A program made the position numbers and the translations under genes. DNA of 18,901 nucleotides from assembly GCA_012837655.1 (NCBI GenBank), contig DUQT01000064.1:1-18901 (forward strand), written 5' to 3'. Below, piece by piece: positions 6,632-15,010 of the stretch. How positions within the stretch are numbered: position 1 is the first letter of the stretch; the number at the start of each line of letters is the position of its first letter. The DNA comes from Actinomyces sp. (GTDB lineage Bacteria; Actinomycetota; Actinomycetes; Actinomycetales; Actinomycetaceae). The notes under the pieces were generated by a model. It made no database searches. It was not told the origin of the DNA and worked only from the letters and a program-made list of their open reading frames with translations.

Positions 6632-7768
6632 GTGAAGTTCACTGTTGCACGAGATGTCCTATCGGAGGCCGTCAACTGGACTGCTCGTACTGTTCCAACA
6701 CGCCCGTCAGTTCCAATTCTTGCGGGAATTCGTATGGAAGCAACGGATGGAGTCCTGACACTTTCCTCATTTGATTACGAAATCTCAACGCGCTCAGAGA
6801 TCCCAGCTGACGTGGAGATTCCAGGAGACACCCTGGTTTCCGGACGTCTTCTAGCTTCAATCGCTAAGTCGCTACCGAACAATCCAGTTGAGTTCACGCT
6901 CGAAGGCCCGAAGATGAGCCTTGTCTGCGGAACTGCACACTTCACGCTCGCAACCATGTCTGTCGATGAGTACCCGCCGCTTCCCAAGATGCCGGAAGTT
7001 CGTGGAACTATCGATTCTCAAGTTTTTGCTCAGGCGATCGCTCAGGTTTCAGTAGCAGCATCATCTGACGACACGATCCCGTTGCTAACCGGTGTTCGCA
7101 TGGAAATCGAGGACGACACAATCACGCTACTTGGCACTGACAGGTACCGCCTGGCAATGCGTGAGTTCAAGTGGGAGCCCGCTCAGCCAGGAATTTCCAC
7201 AGCGCTTTTGGTTAAGGCCCGCACACTGGGCGACGTTGCAAAGTCAATGACTTCTGGTGGTCGCGTAGAGCTCGCATTTGACGCTGACGTTGACAGCCAG
7301 CCGAACTCGCTGATCGGATTTGTAGCAGGCACGCGCCGCACGACCTCAACTTTGATGGATGGGGATTACCCGCCGGTCAGAAGGCTTTTCCCCGAACAGA
7401 CGAACATTCAGGCAGTTGTTGATCGCAACGAATTGCTTGAAGCAGTCAAGCGCGTTTCACTGGTCGCCGATCAGCGCACGTCAGTACGCATGGTTTTTGA
7501 AAGTGGCCAACTGACCCTGGAAGCTGGAACTGATGACAACGCGCAGGCTTCTGAAGTCGTTGCAGCCAACCTTGAAGGCGCCGACATCACCACCGCGTTT
7601 AATCCTCGTTTCCTGGAGGGCGGAGTTGGCGTGCTGGACACGGAGTTCGTCCGGTTCTCATTCACTGATCCCGCTAAACCGGCTGTGGTAACCGGCCAGA
7701 AGGAAGAGGACGGCGGCCAGGACAGCACGTTTAGATACCTGATCATGCCGATCCGTTTTGGCATCTAA
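6632..7768 (+). CDS. dnaN: DNA polymerase III beta subunit (sliding clamp)
   Basis: Homodimeric ring that tethers DNA polymerase III and repair proteins to DNA. I start at GTG 6632, giving VKFTVARDVLSEAVNWTART, the canonical N-terminus, with GAGG (6620-6623 region) suitably placed upstream. An ATG at 6614 adds six unconserved residues and has no ribosome-binding site. Length is 378 aa. The three clamp repeats are recognisable: PSVPILAGIRMEA, the second near DTIPLLTGVRMEIEDD with GTDRYRLAMREF, and the third with MDGDYPPVRRLFP. The end YLIMPIRFGI is the conserved C-terminus forming the hydrophobic binding cleft (consensus MPxR). It lies downstream of oriC and 103 nt before recF. Confidence 0.97.
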   Translation: MKFTVARDVLSEAVNWTARTVPTRPSVPILAGIRMEATDGVLTLSSFDYEISTRSEIPADVEIPGDTLVSGRLLASIAKSLPNNPVEFTLEGPKMSLVCGTAHFTLATMSVDEYPPLPKMPEVRGTIDSQVFAQAIAQVSVAASSDDTIPLLTGVRMEIEDDTITLLGTDRYRLAMREFKWEPAQPGISTALLVKARTLGDVAKSMTSGGRVELAFDADVDSQPNSLIGFVAGTRRTTSTLMDGDYPPVRRLFPEQTNIQAVVDRNELLEAVKRVSLVADQRTSVRMVFESGQLTLEAGTDDNAQASEVVAANLEGADITTAFNPRFLEGGVGVLDTEFVRFSFTDPAKPAVVTGQKEEDGGQDSTFRYLIMPIRFGI

Positions 7769-7807
7769 ATTGCTGATGGCTTAGATGCCATATTGTCAAC
7801 ATAGTCA

Positions 7808-7841
7808 ACCGCACGCGAGTTCTATAAGAATCGCGTGCGGT
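7808..7841 (+). other. Strong hairpin between dnaN and recF
   Basis: Perfect 11-bp inverted repeat ACCGCACGCGA (7808-7818) / TCGCGTGCGGT (7831-7841), extendable by TTCT/AGAA around an ATA loop with one bulged G. It is followed by TGATGTTTGAAAG, not a U-run, so it is not a classical terminator. It could be an attenuator, mRNA stabiliser or processing site between the clamp gene and recF. Confidence 0.6.
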
Positions 7842-7871
7842 GATGTTTGAAAGTCCGTTAGGAGGATCCAC

Positions 7872-9113
7872 ATGTATGTCTCACATTTGGCCCTCGACGA
7901 CTTCCGTTCCTATCGGCATCAGGTAATCGAGTTCGAACCCGGAACCACAGTCCTTCTTGGACCTAACGGCCAGGGGAAGACAAACCTAGTTGAAGCGATC
8001 GGCTACCTAGCGAGCTTCTCATCGCACCGCGTCGCTGCAGACACAGCCCTGGTCCGATTTCCCGCCCCAGGTGAAGAACCTCCCGCCGGAGCAGTCATCC
8101 GCGCCAAAGTTAAGACCGGGGATCGGGATCGTATTTTAGAACTTGAAATTATTCGAGGACGAGCTAACCGTGCCCGCTTGAATCGTACGCAGGTGCCACC
8201 GCGCGAATTGCTGGGAAACCTCAAGGCAGTCGTGTTCGCACCCGAAGACCTGGACCTCGTGAAAGGTGATCCAGCGGGGCGCAGGCGATTCCTGGATGAG
8301 ATCGCACAGCAGATGTGGCCGGTCTACGCAGCAATAAAGAGCGACTTTGATCGAGTATCGCGGCAGCGCTCCGCCCTCTTAAAACAAATGCGCAAGGACA
8401 GGCGCGCTGGACGTCACGTTGACTTCACAGGACTGTCAATTTGGAATGACCAGTTTGTGCCCCTTGCGCGCCAAATCCTGGCGTACAGGCTTCGCCTGGT
8501 TGACCTTCTAAGGCAGCCCGTTAAAGACGCACACGACATAGTTGCCGACCAGGCGCGTGACCTTGAACTTGCGTATGAACACTCACTTCAAGAAGTTGAC
8601 GGAATTGACATCGAGGGCGTTGCTCGGCTGAGCTTGGACGATCCGGATGCCTACGAAGTGGCGCTGCGAACCGGCCTTGATTTGGTTGCGGAATCGGAGA
8701 TCGCAAGAGGTGTAAACCTGATTGGTCCTCACCGTGATGAACTGGCTATGACTTTGGATTGCATGCCCGTCAAGGGTTATGCATCGCACGGGGAATCGTG
8801 GTCGGTGGCCCTTGCGCTTCGGTTGGGTTCCTTCGAGGCACTCATCGAAGAACCTCGCTTTGAAGGTGACCTACCGCAGACGCCCGTGCTGATTTTGGAT
8901 GACGTGTTTTCGGAGTTAGATGGTAATCGCCGAGAGGCAGTCCTGGACACCATCACAAAGGCTGAACAGATCTTCATCACGGCTGCGGTTGGAACAGATC
9001 TACCAGAGAGCCTGGATGCCCGAACGATCCTTGTAAAGCTCGATAAGGATTTGGGTACAGTCTGCACGGACGGAGTAGCCGAAGGTCCGGAAGTAGTTGA
9101 CGAAGTTGACTAA
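7872..9113 (+). CDS. recF: DNA replication/repair protein RecF
   Basis: SMC-like ABC ATPase that, with RecO and RecR, loads RecA at gapped DNA. Length 413 aa. The N-terminus is MYVSHLALDDFRSYRHQVIEF, followed by Walker A GPNGQGKTNLVEAIGY (30-45). The ABC signature region is ASHGESWSVALALRLG (304-319), the actinobacterial variant of the SxGQ motif. Walker B is PVLILDDVFSELD (338-350). EDLDLVKGDPAGRRRFLDE is also family-typical. The ATG at 7872 has AGGAGG (7860-7865) 6 nt upstream. Its end overlaps the start of dciA by 8-17 nt, so the two are translationally coupled. Confidence 0.97.
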   Translation: MYVSHLALDDFRSYRHQVIEFEPGTTVLLGPNGQGKTNLVEAIGYLASFSSHRVAADTALVRFPAPGEEPPAGAVIRAKVKTGDRDRILELEIIRGRANRARLNRTQVPPRELLGNLKAVVFAPEDLDLVKGDPAGRRRFLDEIAQQMWPVYAAIKSDFDRVSRQRSALLKQMRKDRRAGRHVDFTGLSIWNDQFVPLARQILAYRLRLVDLLRQPVKDAHDIVADQARDLELAYEHSLQEVDGIDIEGVARLSLDDPDAYEVALRTGLDLVAESEIARGVNLIGPHRDELAMTLDCMPVKGYASHGESWSVALALRLGSFEALIEEPRFEGDLPQTPVLILDDVFSELDGNRREAVLDTITKAEQIFITAAVGTDLPESLDARTILVKLDKDLGTVCTDGVAEGPEVVDEVD

Positions 9114-9834
9114 ACCGGAAGAGCGTGAAGAGAACTCCTATGCGGTTGAGGCGCTGCGTAGGCAACAAGAAGTTGCGATCCAACAGGGCTTCTATCCGGA
9201 CTTAAAATCGAGGGCTCGGCTAAAGGCTGGACGCAAAAGAAATGCCGGCAACTTCGGGCCCGTGGGCTCATGGAGTAAAGATTCCGCCAACGATGGATCC
9301 GGGAGCAATGGATCCGGGGGCGATAGATCCGGCGGCGATCGATCTGACGCAGACAAGAGTTCCACTGCGCACCTAGGTGGCGCAGCCGATGCAGATTCGT
9401 CAAGGACCGGGTCTCTCAATCGCGGGTATCACGGGAATCCGGGACTGGCGTCATCCAAGCTGGGCACGGGCCCATCGAAATATGACCCCCAGCCGCTCCA
9501 GGCGATCTTAGGAAGGCTGACTAATAGCCTCGGGTGGTCTAGCACCCTGAACGTCGCAACGATTGCTGCAAGGTGGCCACAGATAGTTGGACCCGCCGTG
9601 GCGCAACACTGCACAGTAGAGACCTTTAATGACAACGTCCTAGTTGTGCGCGCTTCGTCAACCGCGTGGGCAAACCAAATGAAACTGCTACTACCAACTC
9701 TGGAGCGCAATATCCGACAGACCCTGGGTACCAATGCCGTCAAGCAGGTCATCATCCGCGGCCCAGAGGCGCCCTCGTGGAAAAAAGGACCATTGCACAT
9801 CCCGGGGCGGGGACCCCGCGACACCTACGGATAA
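9097..9834 (+). CDS. dciA: DUF721 / DciA-family replicative helicase-associated protein
   Basis: DUF721 proteins such as mycobacterial Rv0004 are DciA homologues, which act on the DnaB helicase during initiation. Length 245 aa. The N-terminal third is basic and helical (EEREENSYAVEALRRQQEVAI). A low-complexity Gly/Ser/Asp linker (about residues 65-110) contains a 15-bp tandem DNA repeat. The conserved C-terminal domain (about 130-245) has LGWSSTLNVATIAARWPQIV, LVVRASSTAWANQMKLLLP and the terminal signature GRGPRDTYG. The start is uncertain: TTG 9097 (GGAAG 3 nt away) or TTG 9106; both overlap recF. A second in-frame copy of the PRDTYG-stop segment lies immediately downstream (9837-9860). Confidence 0.85.
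   Translation: MTKLTKPEEREENSYAVEALRRQQEVAIQQGFYPDLKSRARLKAGRKRNAGNFGPVGSWSKDSANDGSGSNGSGGDRSGGDRSDADKSSTAHLGGAADADSSRTGSLNRGYHGNPGLASSKLGTGPSKYDPQPLQAILGRLTNSLGWSSTLNVATIAARWPQIVGPAVAQHCTVETFNDNVLVVRASSTAWANQMKLLLPTLERNIRQTLGTNAVKQVIIRGPEAPSWKKGPLHIPGRGPRDTYG
9295..9354 (+). repeat. 15-bp tandem repeat inside the dciA linker
   Basis: Four consecutive 15-bp units (9295-9309, 9310-9324, 9325-9339, 9340-9354) built on GGATCCGGGGGCGAT; the fourth is degenerate. They encode five-residue units of the type (G/R)-S-G-(S/G)-(N/D). In-frame expansion would only lengthen the flexible linker. Confidence 0.75.
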
Positions 9835-9860
9835 TTACCCCGCGACACTTACGGGTAACT
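9813..9860 (+). repeat. 24-bp tandem duplication across the dciA stop codon
   Basis: Units 9813-9836 and 9837-9860 match at 21 of 24 positions. Each carries the codons for PRDTYG and a TAA stop in the same frame. Differences within the coding part are ACC/ACT and GGA/GGG, both third-position changes. Confidence 0.85.
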
Positions 9861-10034
9861 TTTGCCCGTTCGAATTTCTTGTGCGAACGTGTAGCGGGCC
9901 AGCGACACGTGCGGTTAGAACTTGTGGCTTATGTCTCTAAAGGTTGTGGGGTTTATCTCGATTAGTTGACCAGATAGTCAATTTCGGGGGTAAACAGGGT
10001 TACGAAATACCAAAAAATTGGTTTACAAGAAAAG

Positions 10035-10066
10035 TTATCCACAGGTTTTCCCACCGCTGTGGATTG
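10035..10066. promoter_or_regulatory. DnaA box pair upstream of gyrB
   Basis: TTATCCACA at 10035-10043 (perfect, forward) and TGTGGATTG at 10058-10066 (complement CAATCCACA, one or two mismatches). They lie about 40-70 nt upstream of the candidate gyrB promoter. Confidence 0.6.
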
Positions 10067-10105
10067 ATTTTCCCGCGCTGGTGAGCCGTTTGTGAAATTA
10101 CGCAG

Positions 10106-10134
10106 TTGACATCCTTTTGGCTGCGGGCTGGACT
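10106..10134 (+). promoter_or_regulatory. Candidate gyrB promoter
   Basis: A perfect -35 TTGACA (10106-10111), a 17-nt spacer and a weak -10 TGGACT (10129-10134). A weak -10 combined with a strong -35 would suit supercoiling-sensitive gyrase promoters, but this is inference. Confidence 0.35.
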
Positions 10135-10201
10135 CTGTGGAAATAGCTAAAAGTGGTAAGATTATAAAGGTTTTGTACAAGTCTATAACTGCGCGATTGT
10201 A

Positions 10202-10231
10202 CGGAATCAGGCATGTTTTTCCTGAGTTCCG
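10202..10231 (+). other. gyrB leader hairpin
   Basis: CGGAATCAGG (10202-10211) pairs with CCTGAGTTCCG (10221-10231) with one bulged C around a 9-nt loop, CATGTTTTT. It would lie in the 5' UTR about 80 nt before the gyrB start. No U-run follows, so a terminator is unlikely. Confidence 0.5.
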
Positions 10232-10310
10232 AAACGCCTTCGCACCGACTCGAAATGTTTGGGGATTCGGCGTCCACGCGCAACTATGTTTCTTCTAAAA
10301 GGGGGCCAGT

Positions 10311-12341
10311 TTGGCTGACCACGAAGCACACGAGACTCATTCAAATGGTGATTACGAAGCTTCAAATATCACCGTGCTGGAGGGTCTCGAGGCAGTTCGT
10401 AAGCGACCTGGCATGTACATCGGTTCTACCGGTGAACGCGGTCTGCACCACCTCGTCTACGAGGTTGTAGATAACGCGGTTGATGAGGCCTTGGCCGGCT
10501 ACTGTGATCACATCGAAGTAACCATCCGCGACGACGGCGGTCTGACAGTTGTCGATAACGGACGTGGAATCCCCGTGGACATGCACCCCACGGAAGGTCG
10601 ACCCACCGTTGAGGTCGTAATGACGATCCTTCACGCTGGCGGTAAGTTCGGCGGCGGCGGATACGCGGTTTCTGGCGGTTTGCACGGCGTGGGTATCTCG
10701 GTTGTGAACGCGCTGTCACGCCGAGTTGAAACTGAGGTTCGCCGTCAGGGTTACGTGTGGCGGCAGTCGTTTGGAAATGGTGGCCACCCTCTTAGCGAAC
10801 TGACCCGCGGGGAGCCAACTGAAGAAACGGGCACAAGCCAGACCTTCTACCCGGATCCGGATATTTTCGATTCCGTCGAGTTTTCTTTTGAGATTCTTCG
10901 TCAACGCTTCCAGCAGATGGCCTTCCTTAACAAGGGGCTGCGCATTACGTTAACCGATGAACGCCAGGGCGTCACCGATGAGGGTGACGAAATCACCGGC
11001 GACGAAATGGGTCACAGTGATGACCCGATAAAGGGATTCCGCCAGGTTACCTACATGTATGAAAACGGTCTGCACGACTACGTTGAATACATCAATCAGA
11101 CCAAGAAGGCTGAGACGATCAACGCGGAAATCATTGACTTTGAAACCGAAAATGAAGAAGGCTCAATGTCTTTGGAGCTTGCGATGCAGTGGACGCGAGC
11201 ATATTCGGAGTCCATTTACACGTACGCAAACACAATCAACACCACTGAGGGCGGAATGCACGAAGAGGGTTTCCGCTCCGCGCTCACCTCGGTGGTCAAT
11301 AAGTACGCACGCGAAAAGGGACTTATTAAGGACAAGCAGGATAACCTGTCCGGCGACGATATCCGTGAAGGTCTGACCGCTGTACTTTCGGTGAAGCTCA
11401 CTGAACCGCAGTTCGAAGGTCAGACCAAGACGAAGTTGGGCAACGCGGAGGCACGCACGTTCGTGCAGCAGCAGGTTTACTCCCAGCTTGGCGACTGGCT
11501 AGACGCGCATCCAACCGATGCTAAGGCAATTGTCATTAAGGCAGTTTCGGCGCAGGAGGCCCGACTAGCAGCACGAAAGGCTCGCGAAGCGACCCGCCGC
11601 AAGGGTGTCCTTGAATCGGCATCCATGCCCGGCAAGTTGCGTGACTGCTCGTCACGCGTGGCAGAAGATTGCGAAATTTTCATTGTCGAGGGCGATTCGG
11701 CAGGCGGTTCAGCAGTGCTGGGTCGCGATCCTGAGCACCAGGCAATCCTGCCTCTACGAGGAAAGATCCTGAACGTAGAAAAAGCGCGCGTAGATCGTGC
11801 GCTGGACTCAAACGAAATTAGGGACCTCATTTCCGCGTTTGGCACCGGCATTGGCGAAGAGTTCGACATTGAGAAGCTTCGTTACGGCAAGATCGTCCTC
11901 ATGGCAGATGCTGACGTTGACGGCCAGCACATCACGACCCTTCTGCTGACACTACTGTTCCGCTACATGCGCCCACTGGTTGAAGAGGGGCACGTGTACT
12001 TGGCGCAGCCCCCGCTGTACAGACTGAAGTGGACCAACGCTCCGCACCAGTTTGTGTACTCGGACCGGGAGCGCGACGAAAAGCTTGCCAGCGGCCGAGC
12101 TGCCGGACACCGCCTACCAAAGACCGGTGGCGTACAGCGCTATAAGGGTCTTGGTGAAATGAACTCTGAGGAGCTGTGGGAAACCACCATGGATCCTGAA
12201 CAGCGAATCCTAAAGAAGATCGATGTTGCGGAAGCTGCATCTGCAGATGAAGTGTTCTCCGTACTAATGGGAGACGACGTTGAATCTAGACGTGCGTTCA
12301 TCCAGCGCAATGCGCAGGACGTTCGCTTCCTAGACTTTTAG
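10311..12341 (+). CDS. gyrB: DNA gyrase subunit B
   Basis: ATPase subunit of the type IIA topoisomerase that introduces negative supercoils; 676 aa. The GHKL ATPase domain has EVVDNAVDEALAGYC (51-65), VVDNGRGIPVD and HAGGKFGGGGYAVSGGLHG with GVGISVVNALS. The transducer lysine motif is QTK (371-373). The TOPRIM domain has VEGDSAGGSAVLGRDPE (catalytic Glu460) and DADVD (533-537) for metal binding. The C-terminus QRNAQDVRFLDF is typical. The start is TTG at 10311 with AAAGGGGG about 5 nt upstream; the frame closes at a TAA at 10296-10298, so no earlier start exists. gyrA follows after 38 nt. Confidence 0.97.
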   Translation: MADHEAHETHSNGDYEASNITVLEGLEAVRKRPGMYIGSTGERGLHHLVYEVVDNAVDEALAGYCDHIEVTIRDDGGLTVVDNGRGIPVDMHPTEGRPTVEVVMTILHAGGKFGGGGYAVSGGLHGVGISVVNALSRRVETEVRRQGYVWRQSFGNGGHPLSELTRGEPTEETGTSQTFYPDPDIFDSVEFSFEILRQRFQQMAFLNKGLRITLTDERQGVTDEGDEITGDEMGHSDDPIKGFRQVTYMYENGLHDYVEYINQTKKAETINAEIIDFETENEEGSMSLELAMQWTRAYSESIYTYANTINTTEGGMHEEGFRSALTSVVNKYAREKGLIKDKQDNLSGDDIREGLTAVLSVKLTEPQFEGQTKTKLGNAEARTFVQQQVYSQLGDWLDAHPTDAKAIVIKAVSAQEARLAARKAREATRRKGVLESASMPGKLRDCSSRVAEDCEIFIVEGDSAGGSAVLGRDPEHQAILPLRGKILNVEKARVDRALDSNEIRDLISAFGTGIGEEFDIEKLRYGKIVLMADADVDGQHITTLLLTLLFRYMRPLVEEGHVYLAQPPLYRLKWTNAPHQFVYSDRERDEKLASGRAAGHRLPKTGGVQRYKGLGEMNSEELWETTMDPEQRILKKIDVAEAASADEVFSVLMGDDVESRRAFIQRNAQDVRFLDF

Positions 12342-12379
12342 TAAACGTCGTCAACCCCTGATCTGTACAGCTTAAGGAA

Positions 12380-15010
12380 ATGGATACAAACGTGAGTGAT
12401 GAGAATCTGACTCCCGACGAGGACGCCGCAGTAACAGATGAAACCGGCGCCGCCGTCGCTCAGAGAATTGACCATGTTGACATCGAAGTAGAGATGCAAC
12501 GCTCATACCTCGATTACGCGATGTCAGTAATCGTTGGCCGAGCCCTCCCAGAAGTGCGAGATGGTCTAAAGCCGGTACACCGCCGCATCCTCTACGCAAT
12601 GTATGACGGTGGGTACCGACCCAACGCTGGCTTCTACAAGTCAATGCGCGTGGTCGGCGACGTCATGTCTCACTACCACCCCCACGGTGACGCGGCCGTG
12701 TATGACGCGCTTGCTCGCCTGGTTCAGTGGTGGTCAATGCGCTACCCACTCGTCACAGGTCAGGGTAACTTCGGATCTCCCGGAAACCTCGGTCCCGCAG
12801 CTCCGCGTTACACGGAGTGCAAGATGGACCCGCTGGCTATGGAAATGGTCCGCGACATCGACGAGAACACAGTTGACTTTGTTGACAACTACGATGGTCG
12901 AAACCAAGAGCCCTCGGTTCTGCCTTCCCGCTTCCCGAACCTGCTAGTCAATGGTTCTGAAGGAATTGCGGTTGGCATGGCAACCCGCATTCCTCCGCAC
13001 AACCTGCGTGAAGTTGCAGAGGGCGTTCAGTGGCATCTAGACCACCCGGAAGCATCTCGTGAGGAACTGCTGGAAGCCCTCATCGGAATTGTTAAGGGAC
13101 CCGACTTCCCGACGGGTGCAACGATCCTCGGCAAGTCCGGCATCGAGCAGGTCTACCGCACGGGTCGCGGATCCATCATGCAGCGCGCAGAGGTAACGGT
13201 TGAAGAAATCCACAACCGCAACTGCCTTGTAGTTACAGAACTGCCGTACCAGGTCAATCCCGACAACCTCGCTGCGAAGATCGCGCAGCTCGCCAAGGAC
13301 GGCATCGTCCAGGGCATTGCCGATATTCGCGATGAGACCTCAGGTCGTTCCGGTATGCGCTTGGTGATTGTGCTGAAGCGTGACGCCGTTCCGAAGGTCG
13401 TACTGAACAACCTGTACAAGCGCACGCAGTTGCAGGATTCATTCCCGGCGCACATGCTCGCTCTCGTGGATGGTGTGCCGCGCACGCTGTCACTTGATGG
13501 CTTCGTGTTCTATTGGACGAAGCATCAGATTGACGTAATTGTCCGCAGGACGAAGTTCCGTCTTGAAAAGGCGCGCGAACGCTTGCACATTTTGAATGGC
13601 TATCTGAAGGCGCTGGATGCGCTGGACGAGGTCATCGCATTGATCCGTCGTTCGCCCACGGTTGAGGACGCGCGCACAGGGCTTATGGAGTTCCTGGATA
13701 TTGATGAGGTCCAGGCCGACGCGATCTTGGCTCTGCAGCTTCGTCGTCTGGCGGCTTTGGAACGTCAGAAGATTTTGGAAGAGCACGACGAGCTTTCGGC
13801 TCGCGTAGCTGATTTGGAGGACATACTCGCTAAGCCCGAGCGTCAGCGCAAGATTGTAGGCGACGAGCTTGCAGAGATCGTTGAGCGTTTCGGCGACGAG
13901 CGTCGCACACGCATCGTCCCGTTCTCTGGCGAAATGTCAACTGAGGACCTGATCCCCGAAGAGGACGTCGTCGTCACGATCACGCGCGACGGTTTTGCGA
14001 AGCGCACGCGCGTGGATTCCTACCGCTCGCAGCATCGTGGTGGCCGCGGGGTTCGCGGCGCGAAGTTGCGTGAACACGACGTTGTATCGCACTTCTTCGT
14101 GACGACCACGCACCACTGGTTGTTGTTCTTCACGAATCTGGGTCGCGTTTACCGCGCAAAGGCTTACGAGATTCCAGAGGGCGGTCGTGACTCACGCGGA
14201 CAGCACGTGGCTAATCTGCTTGCTTTCCAACCTGATGAGGAGATCAGCGGCGTCCTCGCGATTCGTGATTACGATCAGGCGGACTACCTGGTTTTGGCAA
14301 CGAAGTCTGGTTTGGTGAAGAAGACGGCGCTGGAGGATTACAACTCGCCGCGAACGGGTGGGTTAATCGCGATTAACCTGCGCGAAATTGACGGTGAGCC
14401 GGATGAGCTCGTGTCCGCGAAGCTCGTGAACGCAGATGACCACCTGATTCTCGTGTCGAAGAATGGTCAGGCGTTGCGCTTTGAGGCGACTGACGAGTCG
14501 GTTCGTCCGATGGGTCGCGCGACCTCGGGTGTTCGTGGCATGCGGTTCCGCGATGGGGACAGTTTGCTGACGATGGAAGTTGTTGAGGCCGGCTGCGACC
14601 TCCTGGTAATCACTGAAGGTGGGTTTGCGAAACGGTCTGGCATCGATACGTATCCCACGCGAGGGCGCGGCGGACTTGGCGTAAAGGTCGCGAACCTTGT
14701 GGATGAACGCGGCAAGCTCGTTGGGGCGTTGGAAGTTAATGACGAGGACGAAGTGCTCGTCATCATGGAGAGCGGAAACATTGTTCGCAGCGCTGTCAAC
14801 GAGATTCCACGCACGGGTCGAACCACTCAGGGTGTGACGTTTGCACGTCCTGCCGAAGGGGATCGCATTATTGCAGTTGCTCGTAACCTCGAGTCGGATC
14901 TTGAAAATGATGATGAATCTGTAGACTCTAATGACGAGGGCGCCGCAACGGACGCGGACGATTCTGCAACGGATACCCCTCAGGCTGATGATCAGGAGAA
15001 CGACGAATGA
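12380..15010 (+). CDS. gyrA: DNA gyrase subunit A
   Basis: Breakage-reunion subunit of gyrase, 876 aa. The catalytic tyrosine is Tyr144 in AAPRYTECKM. The quinolone-determining region reads HPHGDAAVYDALARL (100-114): the position of E. coli Ser83 is Ala105, while the Asp87 equivalent, Asp109, is kept. The C-terminal beta-pinwheel carries the GyrA box as QHRGGRG, and repeated strands such as TKSGLVKKTALEDY are visible. The protein ends in an acidic Asp/Glu tail. The ATG at 12380 has AAGGA only 1 nt upstream. An in-frame GTG at 12392 (giving MSDENLTPDE) is the alternative but sits 13 nt away, so the start is not settled. Its TGA overlaps the DUF3566 ATG (ATGA). Confidence 0.97.
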   Translation: MDTNVSDENLTPDEDAAVTDETGAAVAQRIDHVDIEVEMQRSYLDYAMSVIVGRALPEVRDGLKPVHRRILYAMYDGGYRPNAGFYKSMRVVGDVMSHYHPHGDAAVYDALARLVQWWSMRYPLVTGQGNFGSPGNLGPAAPRYTECKMDPLAMEMVRDIDENTVDFVDNYDGRNQEPSVLPSRFPNLLVNGSEGIAVGMATRIPPHNLREVAEGVQWHLDHPEASREELLEALIGIVKGPDFPTGATILGKSGIEQVYRTGRGSIMQRAEVTVEEIHNRNCLVVTELPYQVNPDNLAAKIAQLAKDGIVQGIADIRDETSGRSGMRLVIVLKRDAVPKVVLNNLYKRTQLQDSFPAHMLALVDGVPRTLSLDGFVFYWTKHQIDVIVRRTKFRLEKARERLHILNGYLKALDALDEVIALIRRSPTVEDARTGLMEFLDIDEVQADAILALQLRRLAALERQKILEEHDELSARVADLEDILAKPERQRKIVGDELAEIVERFGDERRTRIVPFSGEMSTEDLIPEEDVVVTITRDGFAKRTRVDSYRSQHRGGRGVRGAKLREHDVVSHFFVTTTHHWLLFFTNLGRVYRAKAYEIPEGGRDSRGQHVANLLAFQPDEEISGVLAIRDYDQADYLVLATKSGLVKKTALEDYNSPRTGGLIAINLREIDGEPDELVSAKLVNADDHLILVSKNGQALRFEATDESVRPMGRATSGVRGMRFRDGDSLLTMEVVEAGCDLLVITEGGFAKRSGIDTYPTRGRGGLGVKVANLVDERGKLVGALEVNDEDEVLVIMESGNIVRSAVNEIPRTGRTTQGVTFARPAEGDRIIAVARNLESDLENDDESVDSNDEGAATDADDSATDTPQADDQENDE

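Larger units (their letters stand above)
9835..10310 (+). promoter_or_regulatory. gyrB upstream region (476 nt, no gene)
   Basis: No convincing coding frame was seen. Contents: the second copy of the dciA-tail repeat (to 9860); a small inverted repeat TTGAC/GTCAA (9966-9981); a perfect DnaA box at 10035-10043 and a variant at 10058-10066; a candidate promoter at 10106-10134; the palindrome TTGTACAA (10173-10180); and a leader hairpin at 10202-10231. This long leader suggests gyrB-gyrA has its own controlled promoter rather than relying on read-through from dciA. Confidence 0.55.

Noticed and set aside
10206..10470. Plus-strand frame from 10213 with ATG inside the gyrB leader hairpin (possible leader peptide)
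   Set aside because: The ATG has no Shine-Dalgarno and the frame runs far into gyrB out of frame; no leader-peptide features such as biased codons were seen.
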